IMG/VR virus record: IMGVR_UViG_3300030419_005622
Coordinates: 1 to 25,691 of that record
Source: a virus
Length of the DNA: 25,691 bases
Reading direction: 5' to 3' (one strand)
Part shown: piece after piece, positions 6,750-16,393 of the stretch
Layout of the letters: every line of letters begins with the position of its first letter
How positions within the stretch are numbered: the first letter of the stretch is position 1
The notes under the pieces: model-generated
Told to the model about the DNA's origin: nothing
The model's database searches: none
What the model saw: only the letters and a program-made list of their open reading frames with translations
Made by a program: the position numbers and the translations under genes

Positions 6750-6923
6750 ATGGCAAGAACAGATAAAACAATACCAACGGCTTTTGGTCATTTCGATGAT
6801 TTAATAAAATCTTTTGTAAAAGAATCTGAAAATGTTCTTGGTAGTTATGTTAAACCGGAAGCACCTAAAATGAAAAAGAAACCAGTAGGGAAAAAATTTA
6901 GTAATCCCTTTTTTGAGAGTTAA
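6750..6923 (+). CDS. Hypothetical 57-aa basic protein
   Basis: A small gene whose ATG abuts the portal stop (TAA then ATG) and whose stop lies two bases before the next ATG, so it fills the gap exactly. The 57 residues start MARTDKTIPTAFGHFDDLIK and end in a Lys-rich stretch (PKMKKKPVGKKF). There is no convincing ribosome binding site; reinitiation after the portal is likely. The perfect fit between two structural genes and the sensible composition support it as real. Function unknown; small basic proteins of this kind occur among head genes and could contact DNA or another virion protein, which is only a guess. Confidence 0.65.
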   Translation: MARTDKTIPTAFGHFDDLIKSFVKESENVLGSYVKPEAPKMKKKPVGKKFSNPFFES

Positions 6924-6925
6924 AT

Positions 6926-9526
6926 ATGCCAAAATATGAAATAAATCTATTAGGAACTGACGGAAGGCAATATAGAGATTATATTGATGCCCCAAGCCAA
7001 GCTGATGCTTTAAGAATTGCAAATGCTATGACACAAGAATCAGGTGCTAGGGTTCTTTCAGCGTTTGACCCAACAACAGCAATCCAACACTCTGGAGGAG
7101 TAAGTAATTCATCATTTGCTGGTCAATATGGTGAGGAAATAGGTAGAACTCGGAATCCACAAGTTAGGGGGGGTGATACCTACTCCCTTGAACTTTCACC
7201 TTCAATAAATCCTAATACTTTTACGCCTTATCAGCCTGCAACTACTACAATAAATCCTTTTCAGCAAGAAACAATTCAAACTCAAATGCCTGATTTTGTT
7301 GATAGAGAAGAAGATGCAGAAATAGCACAAAATCTTAAAGAAGAAAAAATGTCAGACATCAATGATAAAATTATAGAAAAGGCTATTGAAAATAATTATA
7401 CAGACTTGCCCTCTGGTGACTTCGATTTACCATATCAAGTATTAAACAAGATGGTAATGGATGGTGATTTGGATGAAGGAAGTGCTCAATATTGGCTTAG
7501 GAATCAGGATACCACTATTCAAGGTCAAGAAATGAAAAAATCATTAAATCCTAGCAGTTTGGGAGAATTAAAGGCTTCTGAGCCACAACCTGCTTTTGCT
7601 GGCTGGAGTAAACAGCTTATAAAAGAACAGCCTAGTGGAAATCTTAATAGAACAAATGGTTCTGGTTCAAATTTTAGAGTTTATGAATATACAAAAGGAA
7701 ATCAATCTGTAAGAGTTTGGCATTTAATTTCTCCGGGTGAAGGTAATAATTTTTTAAATTCTTCCATAGAAATTCCTGTTACTCCTAATGTTTTCCAAGA
7801 AGGAAAAGGTTGGTCTGACATTGAATATGATGACTTTGTTATGTTTAATAACAGAAAGCCAGATGACATAGCAGAAAAGGGGATACCTTATGAGCAAAAT
7901 TTGCTTTATTCAGAATTAGGTGATTTTTTAGAAGAAGTTACAGTAGATCGGGGAGATGGTACTAACTTAAATCCTTATATTAACCAATTTTTAATAGCAA
8001 ATGAGCAAATCGACAGACCTCTTGATTATGAATCACTTAAAGAAGCAAATGTTTTTGGTCATGGAGTATTTCCACTATCTAGTAATCAAAAGGCAAACTC
8101 TGAACAACTAGAAAACTATATTAATACTCTGAAGGCAGACCCTGAAACAGGTTTTTATCTTCCATCTACTAAAGCAACAGATATTGAAACAGATATTGAA
8201 ACACAGATGGAAGGTTTTCAAGAATTTGATGGAGCAGGAACAGGTATTGAACCAGAAGTGCCTGCCTTTGTTGACCCGGCAGGAATAGGACAAGAAACAG
8301 GAATGGTACCGGGTTTTGCTACGGGTGCTGGCATGTTTAGTCAAACTGATATTGACCCTAGAACTCAAGTACCAGATTTGGAAAAAGAATTTGTAGAACC
8401 GAAAAAAGAAGTTGTAGATGCACAACCTTCTGCAAATCCGGGTAGCTTAGATGAACTTTTTAATAACTTTGGAATTGACACAGGACCATTTGGTTTAAAC
8501 GCAGATTCATTACCGGGGTTCCCAATAGATTTATTTGAAGGACAAGATTTATTTGTAGATGTTACTGAAATAGAACAAATACCAAATCCTTCTTATAAAG
8601 GAGTTAGAGGAAGTGGACAGCCAGACGAAAATGGAAATGTAGAATTTTATCAAATTACCAATACTAGACGAGTTGAAAACCCTGCAATTAAAGCAGCTTT
8701 AGATGCTTATTCAGAACAGTTGAGAGCAAGAACAGAACTTGAAGGTTCAACTGCTCAAATTATTTCACAACAAATTCAATCTACCAGAGGTATGGGTGTA
8801 GGTGCAGATAGACTATCACCACAAGAGTTAGCAGATTTAGAAAGAAATGTATCTTTAATTGGTGCTTCCGAAGGATTGTTAAGTGCACCGGGTCAGTTTG
8901 AACAACAACTAGGTGATTTTAGGTTACAACAATTAAGAGAATCTGGAAGACCTCAAGTTCAACAGACTTTAGCAGGAATATATTCTGACCCTGTTGCTTA
9001 TGGTCTTGCAACTTCTACTGAAGCAGGAAGAAGATTTTTAGAGAATCTTGAAAGACAAGCATTTCAGCAAAATCCTTTTGCACAACAACAAATGCAAGGA
9101 GCACCTGTTGAACCATTTGATCCTGAAACAGAACCATCAAGTAGTATACCTATTGGAAGACAAATTGCAGTAGATCAACCTTTTGGAGGAGTATTTCCAG
9201 TATCTAATAATCAAGGAAATTTTGCAGATTTTATATCTTCTAATCTGTCAAGTTCAGCAAGCCCTTTTGATATAAGCCCTATAAATGGCATGAACCCACA
9301 ATCTCAAACTATTAGTGCTAGAGATTATTCGCTGGCAGGACCTGCTGAAAGAGCAAGAGCATTAGCAGAAGCAGCACAGCGTGGAGTATATGGTGAAGAA
9401 GAACTTGTAAAAGAAATATTAGGAAAAACTCCAGCATCAGGTGCTGGAACAGGTATACTTGCACCTAGACAATTAAAAAAATCAGTTTCAGCTGACCCAT
9501 TTAGTGGTGCAGTTTTGCAAAGGTGA
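6926..9526 (+). CDS. Large uncharacterised structural protein, 866 aa
   Basis: I recognise no domain. The first 45 residues (MPKYEINLLGTDGRQYRDYIDAPSQADALRIANAM) form a compact beta-beta-alpha segment; the rest is rich in Pro, Gln, Asn, Gly and Ser with many 'NPF', 'PGF' and 'FDP' turns, suggesting a long, partly disordered protein. Helical segments appear around residues 595-700 (ALDAYSEQLRARTELEG, SPQELADLERNVSL). At 8176-8199 a 12-base unit coding TDIE is duplicated in tandem. It ends in tandem in-frame stops TGA TAA immediately before the next gene. Position between portal and scaffold, and pairing with the 1468-aa protein, suggests an internal virion or ejection component; this is inference. 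Confidence 0.7.
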   Translation: MPKYEINLLGTDGRQYRDYIDAPSQADALRIANAMTQESGARVLSAFDPTTAIQHSGGVSNSSFAGQYGEEIGRTRNPQVRGGDTYSLELSPSINPNTFTPYQPATTTINPFQQETIQTQMPDFVDREEDAEIAQNLKEEKMSDINDKIIEKAIENNYTDLPSGDFDLPYQVLNKMVMDGDLDEGSAQYWLRNQDTTIQGQEMKKSLNPSSLGELKASEPQPAFAGWSKQLIKEQPSGNLNRTNGSGSNFRVYEYTKGNQSVRVWHLISPGEGNNFLNSSIEIPVTPNVFQEGKGWSDIEYDDFVMFNNRKPDDIAEKGIPYEQNLLYSELGDFLEEVTVDRGDGTNLNPYINQFLIANEQIDRPLDYESLKEANVFGHGVFPLSSNQKANSEQLENYINTLKADPETGFYLPSTKATDIETDIETQMEGFQEFDGAGTGIEPEVPAFVDPAGIGQETGMVPGFATGAGMFSQTDIDPRTQVPDLEKEFVEPKKEVVDAQPSANPGSLDELFNNFGIDTGPFGLNADSLPGFPIDLFEGQDLFVDVTEIEQIPNPSYKGVRGSGQPDENGNVEFYQITNTRRVENPAIKAALDAYSEQLRARTELEGSTAQIISQQIQSTRGMGVGADRLSPQELADLERNVSLIGASEGLLSAPGQFEQQLGDFRLQQLRESGRPQVQQTLAGIYSDPVAYGLATSTEAGRRFLENLERQAFQQNPFAQQQMQGAPVEPFDPETEPSSSIPIGRQIAVDQPFGGVFPVSNNQGNFADFISSNLSSSASPFDISPINGMNPQSQTISARDYSLAGPAERARALAEAAQRGVYGEEELVKEILGKTPASGAGTGILAPRQLKKSVSADPFSGAVLQR

Positions 9527-9529
9527 TAA

Positions 9530-12500
9530 ATGACAACACCAAATCCTTTTCAAAGATTAGAAGATATAGAATCTGGAGAATATCTTAGAAGAAGATTAAA
9601 TCCTAAATCTTTACAGACAACTAGGAAATTTGAGCAGGCTGGTTATGCTAGACAAGCACAAGAACAAAGAGAACAAGACCCTCGAAATCCTTTTGATGTA
9701 CAACAAAAACTTCAAACACCTACTGAGCCACCTAAGCAAAAGAAAAAAGGTGCTTTTGCAAAATTCCTTGATGCTATAGGTTTTACTGCTGATTTAGTAG
9801 CAGGAACTGCTATGGCAGCACTTCCTTCTGGTGGATTATTGGAAGAAGAAACTGAAGATCAAATAAGAAGAGGTGGGTCTGGAACTGATGAACCTTTGTA
9901 TAAAAGACTTAGAAGAAGAAGAGCAGAATTATTAAATATAGACCCAGATGACCCTTGGGGTTCTGCTAAATATACTATTCCTTTTACCGGAGGTAGTTGG
10001 ATTGATTACGCAAAGGCAACTAGACAGGCATATATAGAAGCCAAAGATGATAAAGAGTTAGAGTTTGGGGCTGCACTTGGTTCTGAAATGTTATTAGACC
10101 CTCTTACATATACAGGTTTGGGGCTTGTTAAAGGATTTAAAGCAGGAAAAGCAGGCGTTAATTATATTAAAAGGGGTGGAAAAATTACAGATACTGCTGA
10201 AGCAGCAGGTGCAGATGATTTATTTAAGAATATTCCTTTTTCTAAAGCTAAAAGCACAAGTGAAATAGAAATGAGAATAGCCGGGCATACAGATGATATA
10301 GCAAAACCAGAGAACGGACTTTGGGGAATGTTTAAAAGAAGAATTGATAAAATTGCAGATCATATTCCTGAAAAAGGAATTGTAGGTTGGAACTCTGCTT
10401 CAGATAGAATTTTTGGAAGAACAAGAAGGTATTTAAAACAAAATAAACTTACTCAAGCTATTTTAAGAAAAGGTATAAGAGAATCAGATTCTATTACTCA
10501 AGGAAATATTGCAGGAATATCATTTAAAAATTCAGGTAGAAATGCAAAAATAACTGACCAAGATATGGATGATGTTTTTGAGAACTTTTTTAAAACAGGA
10601 TTTACTCCAATATTAAGAATAGGGGGGAAAATAATAAAAAATTCTAATTTTAACGATATATATAAAACATTAGGTAAAAAATTTCCAAAAGAATTTAAAA
10701 TATTTGCTACAAAAGATGGAAGATTGCATCAAGCTGACCTTATTGCAGGCATGTTTACTAAACCTATAAGAGTAATTGTAAAAGAACTAAGAGATGATGC
10801 TAAAGTTGCAGGTAGTTATCTTGATGAGTTTTCAGCAGCAGATTTAAAAAAATATGTAAGATTTGACGATTTAAAAACACCAGAATGGGATGCAATAGTA
10901 GTTGGAGCTGCACACGCAATGGGTCAACTTGCACATCAAAGAAATTTACTTAAAAAAGCAGGTCTTACTATTGCAGATTTATTTACAGATATTAAAGTTT
11001 CAAAAAGTGTAAGAGCATTTTTAGATACAGTAGAAATGGAACAAGTTTATTTTCCACACGAATTAATGATGGGAAAGACTTTTGACGATAATATTAAAAA
11101 AATATGGGAAATAAAAACAAGTAAAAAAATATCGCAAAATCAATTAAAAGAAATAGAAAATATACAAAAATCAAGAAATTTAACTTCTGAAACTATAAGT
11201 AGTGCAATAGTTTCAGGAAAATTAAAATTTAATCATGTAAGCACAGCTTTAACTCTTCAAAAAAGGCAAATTGATACTCTTATTAATAATCAAAAGTTTA
11301 TTGATGAAATTGGAGAAGAAATGTCAGGAAAAATAAATGTACTTGATAACGCTAATATGGAAGCACTTGAAAATATAGTAAATCTTTCAAAAACAGGTAA
11401 ATTAACAGGAAAGGTAATTAAAAAATTAGATAATAAAAATACTAAACATTTATATAAACTTCTTAGTGGTTTAAGCAAAAGTAAAAGAGTGACGAATGAA
11501 GATGTTGCAGAAGCTGTAGGAAGAAGATTAAGCACAAAAGATTCATTAAAATCATTTAATGATTTAGATGATTTAGCTATTAGAGAAAAACTTGGTCCAA
11601 AACAACTTAAAAATGTTTTTTTTAGAGATGAAAACCACGCAAAACAAATTGCAAAAGAATTTAATTTAAATCCAGAAACTAAATGGTGGGCAGGAATTAA
11701 AGGAGCAGAACAAGCATCAAATGTAATGCGACAAGTTGGTACTGGATTAGATTGGTCTTGGCATATGTTACAAGGTCTTGTAACTTTAGGTGCTGCTACT
11801 GTAGCTAATCCAAGATTATTTGGTGTGTATGCTTCTTCTATGAAACACGCTGCTTTAGCATTTGTAGATAAGTCTAATTTAGCATATGTAATATCTAAAA
11901 TGGACCCTGCAACTGTTAGAAGAGCAACAACCGATGGTAATTTAAGATTTACCCAAGAAGCAACAGATACTTTTGCTGGAATGGATAGAATAGGAAAAAT
12001 TGCAGGTGGCATAGAAGATTTTACTGGAAGATTTCTTCCCAAAAATCTTAATTTTGTATTAAATGCTCCTGTAAAAGTATTAGCAGCAGGATATAGAGGA
12101 GCACAAAGGTCATTTAATATATCTGGTGATATAATAAAATTAAAAGGATACGAGCTTTTTGAACCAATAATAGAAAGCCAAGCAGATGATATAATTGCAA
12201 AAGGTGCTTCTAAAGGTCTTAATAGAGAAGAACTTATTATTGATCTGCGAAAACAAATAGGTTCATGGTTAATGAAATCTACAGGTGGTATAGATGCAGC
12301 TGCTTTAGGATTGCCAGCTTCTCAAATGATGGTTGAAAGAGCATTTTTGTTCTTTTCACCATCTTATACAAGAGCATCACTTAGTCTTATTGCTGCTGTA
12401 GGAAAAGGTGGAATGGAAGGGGAATTGGCAAGGAAATCTCTTCTTGGTTTGGCTTTTTTTGGACATACTGTTTATGTAACAACAGCTGCTATTTCTGGTC

Positions 12501-13936
12501 AAGAACCTAAGTTAGACCCAACTAGAGGAGATTTTATGACTCTTAGATTTGGTGATAGTGATGTAGGTTTTGGAGGTTTCTATAGGTCATTTTTAGCATT
12601 TTTAGCAAGAAGTGGAGATGATTTTAAAGACAAAAGTGCTTTTGAGAAAGCACAGGGGCGAACTCTTCCATTAGTAAGTTGGTTTATGGGAAGAACTTCT
12701 CCTGCAACAAGTCTTTCTTGGGATTTGTTTTCAGGAACAGATGCACTTGGAAATCCAATAGAACGAAATTTAAATGGATATATAGGTAAAGATGGTGTTG
12801 TAAGTAAAAGACTAAGACCATTTTGGGCAGAAAATATAATGGTAACTGACCCACTTACAGGAAATTGGACTTGGAATTTAAATGAAAAAGGAATAATGCC
12901 CGAATTGCTTGGATTAAGAGCAGTACCTATAGATGTTTTTGATGAAAAAAGAAAAGTTCAAGATGAACTTGCTGAAGATTATTATGGAAAAAAATGGAAC
13001 GATTTGAGTAAAGTAGAAAGACTTGTATTAACTAGAGAATCAGAATATTTAAAAAAATTAATAGCAGAAGCAAGTCGGGTTTCATCGGAAAGAGGAAATG
13101 AAGTTTCTAAACAATTAAATAAATATTTTAATGAAAAAGAAATAGTATTATCTGAACAAAAAGAAATTATAGAAGAAGGCATAAAAATGCTAGACAGAGG
13201 TGTTATTGACCCAGCAGGTTTAAGAAATATTTATATTACTGATGCAGCAGATATTTATTATGATGCAATGTCATCGCTTAGAAAAAGAACAGAAGAAGGA
13301 GATTTAAATCTTCTTGCACCTTATTGGGCACAAGTTGCAGGAGATAAAGAAAATTTACCTAAATTGGATTACCAAGATGATGTATTGGATACAGCATATC
13401 AAGATTATTTAACAAATGTAATTTTAAATCCTGATATAGAAACAGTTACAGGAGAAACTGATTGGTATGCCAGAGATGAAGCCATAAAGCAATTTGTAAA
13501 TACATGGGAAAGCAAAGGTCTTGATAATATTTTAAATTATGTGAAAGCAAGAACATATGCTGCAAGAGATTTTCCTCCTATTGTTGCTGAATATTATTCT
13601 GCAAAAGATTATTTTTCTTATTATTGGAAAGAAACAGAAAGGGCAGTTCTTGAAAATGTAAATGAAAGAGATGCTTTAGCTTATAAAAGATGGAAATTAG
13701 AACCTAATGAAGTTACAAAAAAACAAATATTAAAAGATTATCCCGGCATAAGAACTATAAATTCTCAAATTACAGGTGCAAGAAAAGAACTTAGAAAAAT
13801 AGACAAACCTCTTGATGGATTCTTGTACAGATGGGGTTATACAACTACTTTTGAGCATGTTGATAATAGAAATAAAGAAGATGTTTGGAAGTATCCAGCA
13901 CCATTCACACTTGAAGAATATCAAGGTTCGGTGTAA
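9530..13936 (+). CDS. Very large putative internal virion / ejection protein, 1468 aa
   Basis: The longest gene in the window, 1468 residues, mostly helical and Lys-rich. Hydrophobic helices that could insert in a membrane lie near residues 85-105 (TADLVAGTAMAALPSG), 743-770 (HMLQGLVTLGAATVANP), 939-961 (FLFFSPSYTRASLSLIAAVG) and 970-990 (LLGLAFFGHTVYVTTAAIS). The 'FFSPSYTRA' segment resembles a motif I associate with very large phage virion proteins of short-tailed phages. No lytic transglycosylase or protease motif was found. There is no tape-measure context. In T7-like phages proteins of this size form the DNA ejection channel, but those genes lie after the tail genes, whereas this one precedes the scaffold. 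The function is therefore inferred from size, hydrophobic helices and neighbours. Confidence 0.7.
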   Translation: MTTPNPFQRLEDIESGEYLRRRLNPKSLQTTRKFEQAGYARQAQEQREQDPRNPFDVQQKLQTPTEPPKQKKKGAFAKFLDAIGFTADLVAGTAMAALPSGGLLEEETEDQIRRGGSGTDEPLYKRLRRRRAELLNIDPDDPWGSAKYTIPFTGGSWIDYAKATRQAYIEAKDDKELEFGAALGSEMLLDPLTYTGLGLVKGFKAGKAGVNYIKRGGKITDTAEAAGADDLFKNIPFSKAKSTSEIEMRIAGHTDDIAKPENGLWGMFKRRIDKIADHIPEKGIVGWNSASDRIFGRTRRYLKQNKLTQAILRKGIRESDSITQGNIAGISFKNSGRNAKITDQDMDDVFENFFKTGFTPILRIGGKIIKNSNFNDIYKTLGKKFPKEFKIFATKDGRLHQADLIAGMFTKPIRVIVKELRDDAKVAGSYLDEFSAADLKKYVRFDDLKTPEWDAIVVGAAHAMGQLAHQRNLLKKAGLTIADLFTDIKVSKSVRAFLDTVEMEQVYFPHELMMGKTFDDNIKKIWEIKTSKKISQNQLKEIENIQKSRNLTSETISSAIVSGKLKFNHVSTALTLQKRQIDTLINNQKFIDEIGEEMSGKINVLDNANMEALENIVNLSKTGKLTGKVIKKLDNKNTKHLYKLLSGLSKSKRVTNEDVAEAVGRRLSTKDSLKSFNDLDDLAIREKLGPKQLKNVFFRDENHAKQIAKEFNLNPETKWWAGIKGAEQASNVMRQVGTGLDWSWHMLQGLVTLGAATVANPRLFGVYASSMKHAALAFVDKSNLAYVISKMDPATVRRATTDGNLRFTQEATDTFAGMDRIGKIAGGIEDFTGRFLPKNLNFVLNAPVKVLAAGYRGAQRSFNISGDIIKLKGYELFEPIIESQADDIIAKGASKGLNREELIIDLRKQIGSWLMKSTGGIDAAALGLPASQMMVERAFLFFSPSYTRASLSLIAAVGKGGMEGELARKSLLGLAFFGHTVYVTTAAISGQEPKLDPTRGDFMTLRFGDSDVGFGGFYRSFLAFLARSGDDFKDKSAFEKAQGRTLPLVSWFMGRTSPATSLSWDLFSGTDALGNPIERNLNGYIGKDGVVSKRLRPFWAENIMVTDPLTGNWTWNLNEKGIMPELLGLRAVPIDVFDEKRKVQDELAEDYYGKKWNDLSKVERLVLTRESEYLKKLIAEASRVSSERGNEVSKQLNKYFNEKEIVLSEQKEIIEEGIKMLDRGVIDPAGLRNIYITDAADIYYDAMSSLRKRTEEGDLNLLAPYWAQVAGDKENLPKLDYQDDVLDTAYQDYLTNVILNPDIETVTGETDWYARDEAIKQFVNTWESKGLDNILNYVKARTYAARDFPPIVAEYYSAKDYFSYYWKETERAVLENVNERDALAYKRWKLEPNEVTKKQILKDYPGIRTINSQITGARKELRKIDKPLDGFLYRWGYTTTFEHVDNRNKEDVWKYPAPFTLEEYQGSV

Positions 13937-13975
13937 ATTATAAATGTATTTTAAACAATTAAGGAGTTACGGCTC

Positions 13976-14767
13976 ATGTTAGAAGAAAAAGAAGTTACGG
14001 CTTCAGAGGAAACTGTTAAGGCAGAAGAGCAAGAGATTGCTGAAAAAGTTGCAGAACAAGTAGAGCAGCAAGTTACTGAAGAGGTTACAGAGGAAGTCAA
14101 GGCACAAGAAAAACCTTTGTCACCAGAACAAATTCAACAAATGGTTGAAAATGCTACTACTAAATCTTTAAATAGTTTTAAAGGTAGTTTTGCAAACTGG
14201 ACAGCTTCTCAGCAAAAAGAACTTAAAAATCAAATAGACGAGGTGCTTAATCCTTTACGGGAGCAAGCCCAAATTATTGAACAATCTAGAGTTCAAGAAA
14301 TGTCACCTGAAGAACAGGCTGAGTATTATAAATCTCAGTTGGATAAAACAAAGGAAGTTCCACAACAGGAACCCCCAGTTCAACAACAGATGAGTAGTGA
14401 GCAGACTGTTTTAGCAGAAATGACTCAAGACTTAATAAACGAAAGTGGTCTTGGGATTGACATTAGAGATTCTAGGGTTTGGAAAGGTTATACTCAAGGA
14501 ATGTCAACTAGGCAAGCCTTAAAGTTAGCCGAAAAAAATATTGAGGAGATTAAAAATCCATCTCAACAAGAACAAAAACCTGTTCAAAAAGAAAAGCCTG
14601 CAGAAGAAGCACCTGTTCCGTCTACAACTGGTGCACCTAAAGGTGGGTCAGGGAGAATAACATCTCAATCTGATTTAGCAGAAATGATGGCAAATGGTCA
14701 AATTGATGCTACACAATTTAGGGCAGCTAGAAAAGAATTAAAGAATCAAGGTTACACAAACCTTTAA
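13976..14767 (+). CDS. Capsid scaffolding protein
   Basis: 263 residues directly before the coat gene. The composition is typical of phage scaffolds: very acidic Glu/Val/Gln-rich N-terminus (residues 1-60, EEQEIAEKVAEQVEQQVTEE), helical coiled-coil middle, Gln/Pro-rich linker, and a short basic helical C-terminus (ATQFRAARKELKNQGY) of the kind that binds coat subunits. Scaffolds guide coat assembly into procapsids and then leave. AAGGAG lies 9 bases before the ATG. The 39-base gap before it is one of the few in the late operon and contains a weak promoter-like pair, TTGAAG and TAAATT 17 bases apart, across the end of the previous gene. Confidence 0.85.
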   Translation: MLEEKEVTASEETVKAEEQEIAEKVAEQVEQQVTEEVTEEVKAQEKPLSPEQIQQMVENATTKSLNSFKGSFANWTASQQKELKNQIDEVLNPLREQAQIIEQSRVQEMSPEEQAEYYKSQLDKTKEVPQQEPPVQQQMSSEQTVLAEMTQDLINESGLGIDIRDSRVWKGYTQGMSTRQALKLAEKNIEEIKNPSQQEQKPVQKEKPAEEAPVPSTTGAPKGGSGRITSQSDLAEMMANGQIDATQFRAARKELKNQGYTNL

Positions 14768-14785
14768 AAATAGGAGAATAAAACA

Positions 14786-15685
14786 ATGGCAAGTGGACTA
14801 TCGCTATCGTCTAGTTCGAGTCTGTCAGATATGTCTAGGATTGTTATTGCTAATGCAATAGCAAACATAGAACCTGCTGGTCCTACAAACCAGCTTGTAG
14901 CAAGATATGATATTCCTCAAGGTGCAAAGCAAGTTAATATTCCAGTTTGGGGTAGAAACGATGCAGCAGCACTTACTGAAGGTATTGACATATCAGTTCC
15001 TCAACAATTATCTGTTACTGTGACAAGCATTACTGCTTCTGAGCATGGTATCATGACTTTTGTTTCTGATAGATTGAGCAGACAAAATAACGAAGACATA
15101 CTTTCTCATGTTGGTGAAGTACAAGGTGGTGCTTTAGGAAGATTACTAGAAAGTGATCTTACAACTCTATTCGATGGGTTCTCGAACTCAATCGGATCAG
15201 CAGGTAGCTACCTTACTTACTACCATGTAGCAGGTGCTGTGTCTTACTTAAAAACTGACAACAATGCTTCTTATGGAATGGCTCCGGGTACACCTTCAGG
15301 TGTATTCCACCCAGAACAAATTAGAGCATTCGTTCAAGAAGTAACTGGTATCCAAGGTGGTGGAACTACTGGTATGGCTGCACAGCCAATTCCAGAAGGT
15401 ATTACTGCTGATGTGGTACAAAACTACTTCAGAGGAAATGAAAAAGCCTTTGGTGTTCCAATTTACCAATCTGGTGTATTAAGCAGAGATGGTTCTGGTG
15501 ACTCTAAAGGTGCTATCTTCGTTCCACAGGCTTTAGCTTTGGCTATGGCTCATGAAATGGAAGCTGAAGAAGAGAGAGATGCTTCATTAAGAGGTACTGA
15601 GATGGTTATGGTTGGTGAATGGGGAGAAGCCGAAGTGGCTGACCCTTGGGGTGTTGAAATGCTCGGAGCATCAGACGCACTGTAG
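14786..15685 (+). CDS. Major capsid protein
   Basis: 299 residues following the scaffold, the normal order. The sequence fits an HK97-fold coat: Ser-rich N-arm, QVNIPVWGRNDAAALTEGIDI and VTVTSITASEHGIMTFVSDRLSRQ in the E-loop and P-domain region, a long helix EDILSHVGEVQGGALGRLLESDLTTLF, and the C-terminal A-domain strands GVPIYQSGVL and GAIFVPQALALAMAHEMEAEEERD. Codon choice has more C-ending codons than the neighbours (for example the first codons CTATCGCTATCG), as expected of the most abundant protein. AGGAG lies 9 bases before the ATG. The stop is TAG, which shows that amber is read as a stop in this genome. Confidence 0.9.
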   Translation: MASGLSLSSSSSLSDMSRIVIANAIANIEPAGPTNQLVARYDIPQGAKQVNIPVWGRNDAAALTEGIDISVPQQLSVTVTSITASEHGIMTFVSDRLSRQNNEDILSHVGEVQGGALGRLLESDLTTLFDGFSNSIGSAGSYLTYYHVAGAVSYLKTDNNASYGMAPGTPSGVFHPEQIRAFVQEVTGIQGGGTTGMAAQPIPEGITADVVQNYFRGNEKAFGVPIYQSGVLSRDGSGDSKGAIFVPQALALAMAHEMEAEEERDASLRGTEMVMVGEWGEAEVADPWGVEMLGASDAL

Positions 15686-15693
15686 GAGATTAG

Positions 15694-16017
15694 ATGACAA
15701 CCCAACAACAGGATTACTATACTAAAATGATCGACAGTAATGACGAACATTTGTATACAACTATCTATGATTCAACAAGTGGCGACCCTTTTCGTGTTAA
15801 AACGGATAGGGTTGGACACTATTTATCAAAGATAAAAAGGCAATCTAAGTTGGAGGGAAAACAATTAGTCTTCTCTGGCGAATACATACCAGCATTCGTC
15901 AAAACTAAACAAGAAATTATTGGTTCTCCGTCTTCCAGTGAGCCTAAACAGATCGCTTCTGTTGGGCAATCTAAAGCTGGGAAACGAAGACGAGGTAGGA
16001 GAGGTAGAAAGAAATGA
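15694..16017 (+). CDS. Hypothetical head-proximal protein with basic tail, 107 aa
   Basis: 107 residues, 8 bases after the coat gene, with TAGGAG (using the coat stop codon) before the ATG. The N-terminus is Gln/Tyr/Asp-rich, the middle contains FRVKTDRVGHYLSKIKRQ, and the last 14 residues are extremely basic (AGKRRRGRRGRKK), suggesting nucleic acid contact. The stop overlaps the next start in ATGA. I recognise no family. The position after the coat gene suggests a head or head-completion role, by context only. Confidence 0.6.
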   Translation: MTTQQQDYYTKMIDSNDEHLYTTIYDSTSGDPFRVKTDRVGHYLSKIKRQSKLEGKQLVFSGEYIPAFVKTKQEIIGSPSSSEPKQIASVGQSKAGKRRRGRRGRKK

Positions 16018-16388
16018 CTACTGACATAAAGACAGAACGATGGAATACCATTGTGAAAGAAATCAAGTTTGAGAACAGGTGGAATGAAATCCTAGAGAAA
16101 CATCTTGAAGATAACAATCTAACTGAACTTCCTGAACCTGAATGGTCTGAAGACCCTACTATGGCTTACATATACCTGCCTGCAAAATCTCTGAATGGAG
16201 ATGTTGTTAGGATGGACAAAACCAAAGCACGAATGTTTCCAGAAAGCATCGTTGGGTATCTTGAGAAAGGTGGTCTTATGAAGCTCCCTGCAAAGGTTGA
16301 AGCATCTAAGACAAAAGAGCAGCTCCCCAAGATGGAAACGGAGAAACCAAAACCTCAAAAAATTAAATTACCTAAAATAGGAGAATAA
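16014..16388 (+). CDS. Hypothetical 124-aa protein
   Basis: 124 residues overlapping the previous gene by ATGA. The N-terminal half is helical (WNTIVKEIKFENRWNEILEKHLED), the middle contains DPTMAYIYLPAKSLNGDVVRM, and the C-terminus is Lys/Pro-rich (PKMETEKPKPQKIKLPK), probably flexible. AGGAGAGG lies upstream. Not recognised. It is translated in step with the 107-aa protein, so the two probably act together near the head. Confidence 0.6.
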   Translation: MTTDIKTERWNTIVKEIKFENRWNEILEKHLEDNNLTELPEPEWSEDPTMAYIYLPAKSLNGDVVRMDKTKARMFPESIVGYLEKGGLMKLPAKVEASKTKEQLPKMETEKPKPQKIKLPKIGE

Positions 16389-16393
16389 ATACA

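Noticed and set aside
11290-12042. Long antisense ORF (250 codons) on the minus strand
   Set aside because: It lies wholly inside the 1468-aa gene, has no ribosome binding site or promoter, and has Ser/Leu-rich composition typical of the complement of a Lys/Glu-rich gene.
9530-13936. Tape-measure protein of a long-tailed phage
   Set aside because: Its length would fit, but it lies between portal and scaffold, and no tail tube, tail terminator or baseplate genes are seen in the tail region.
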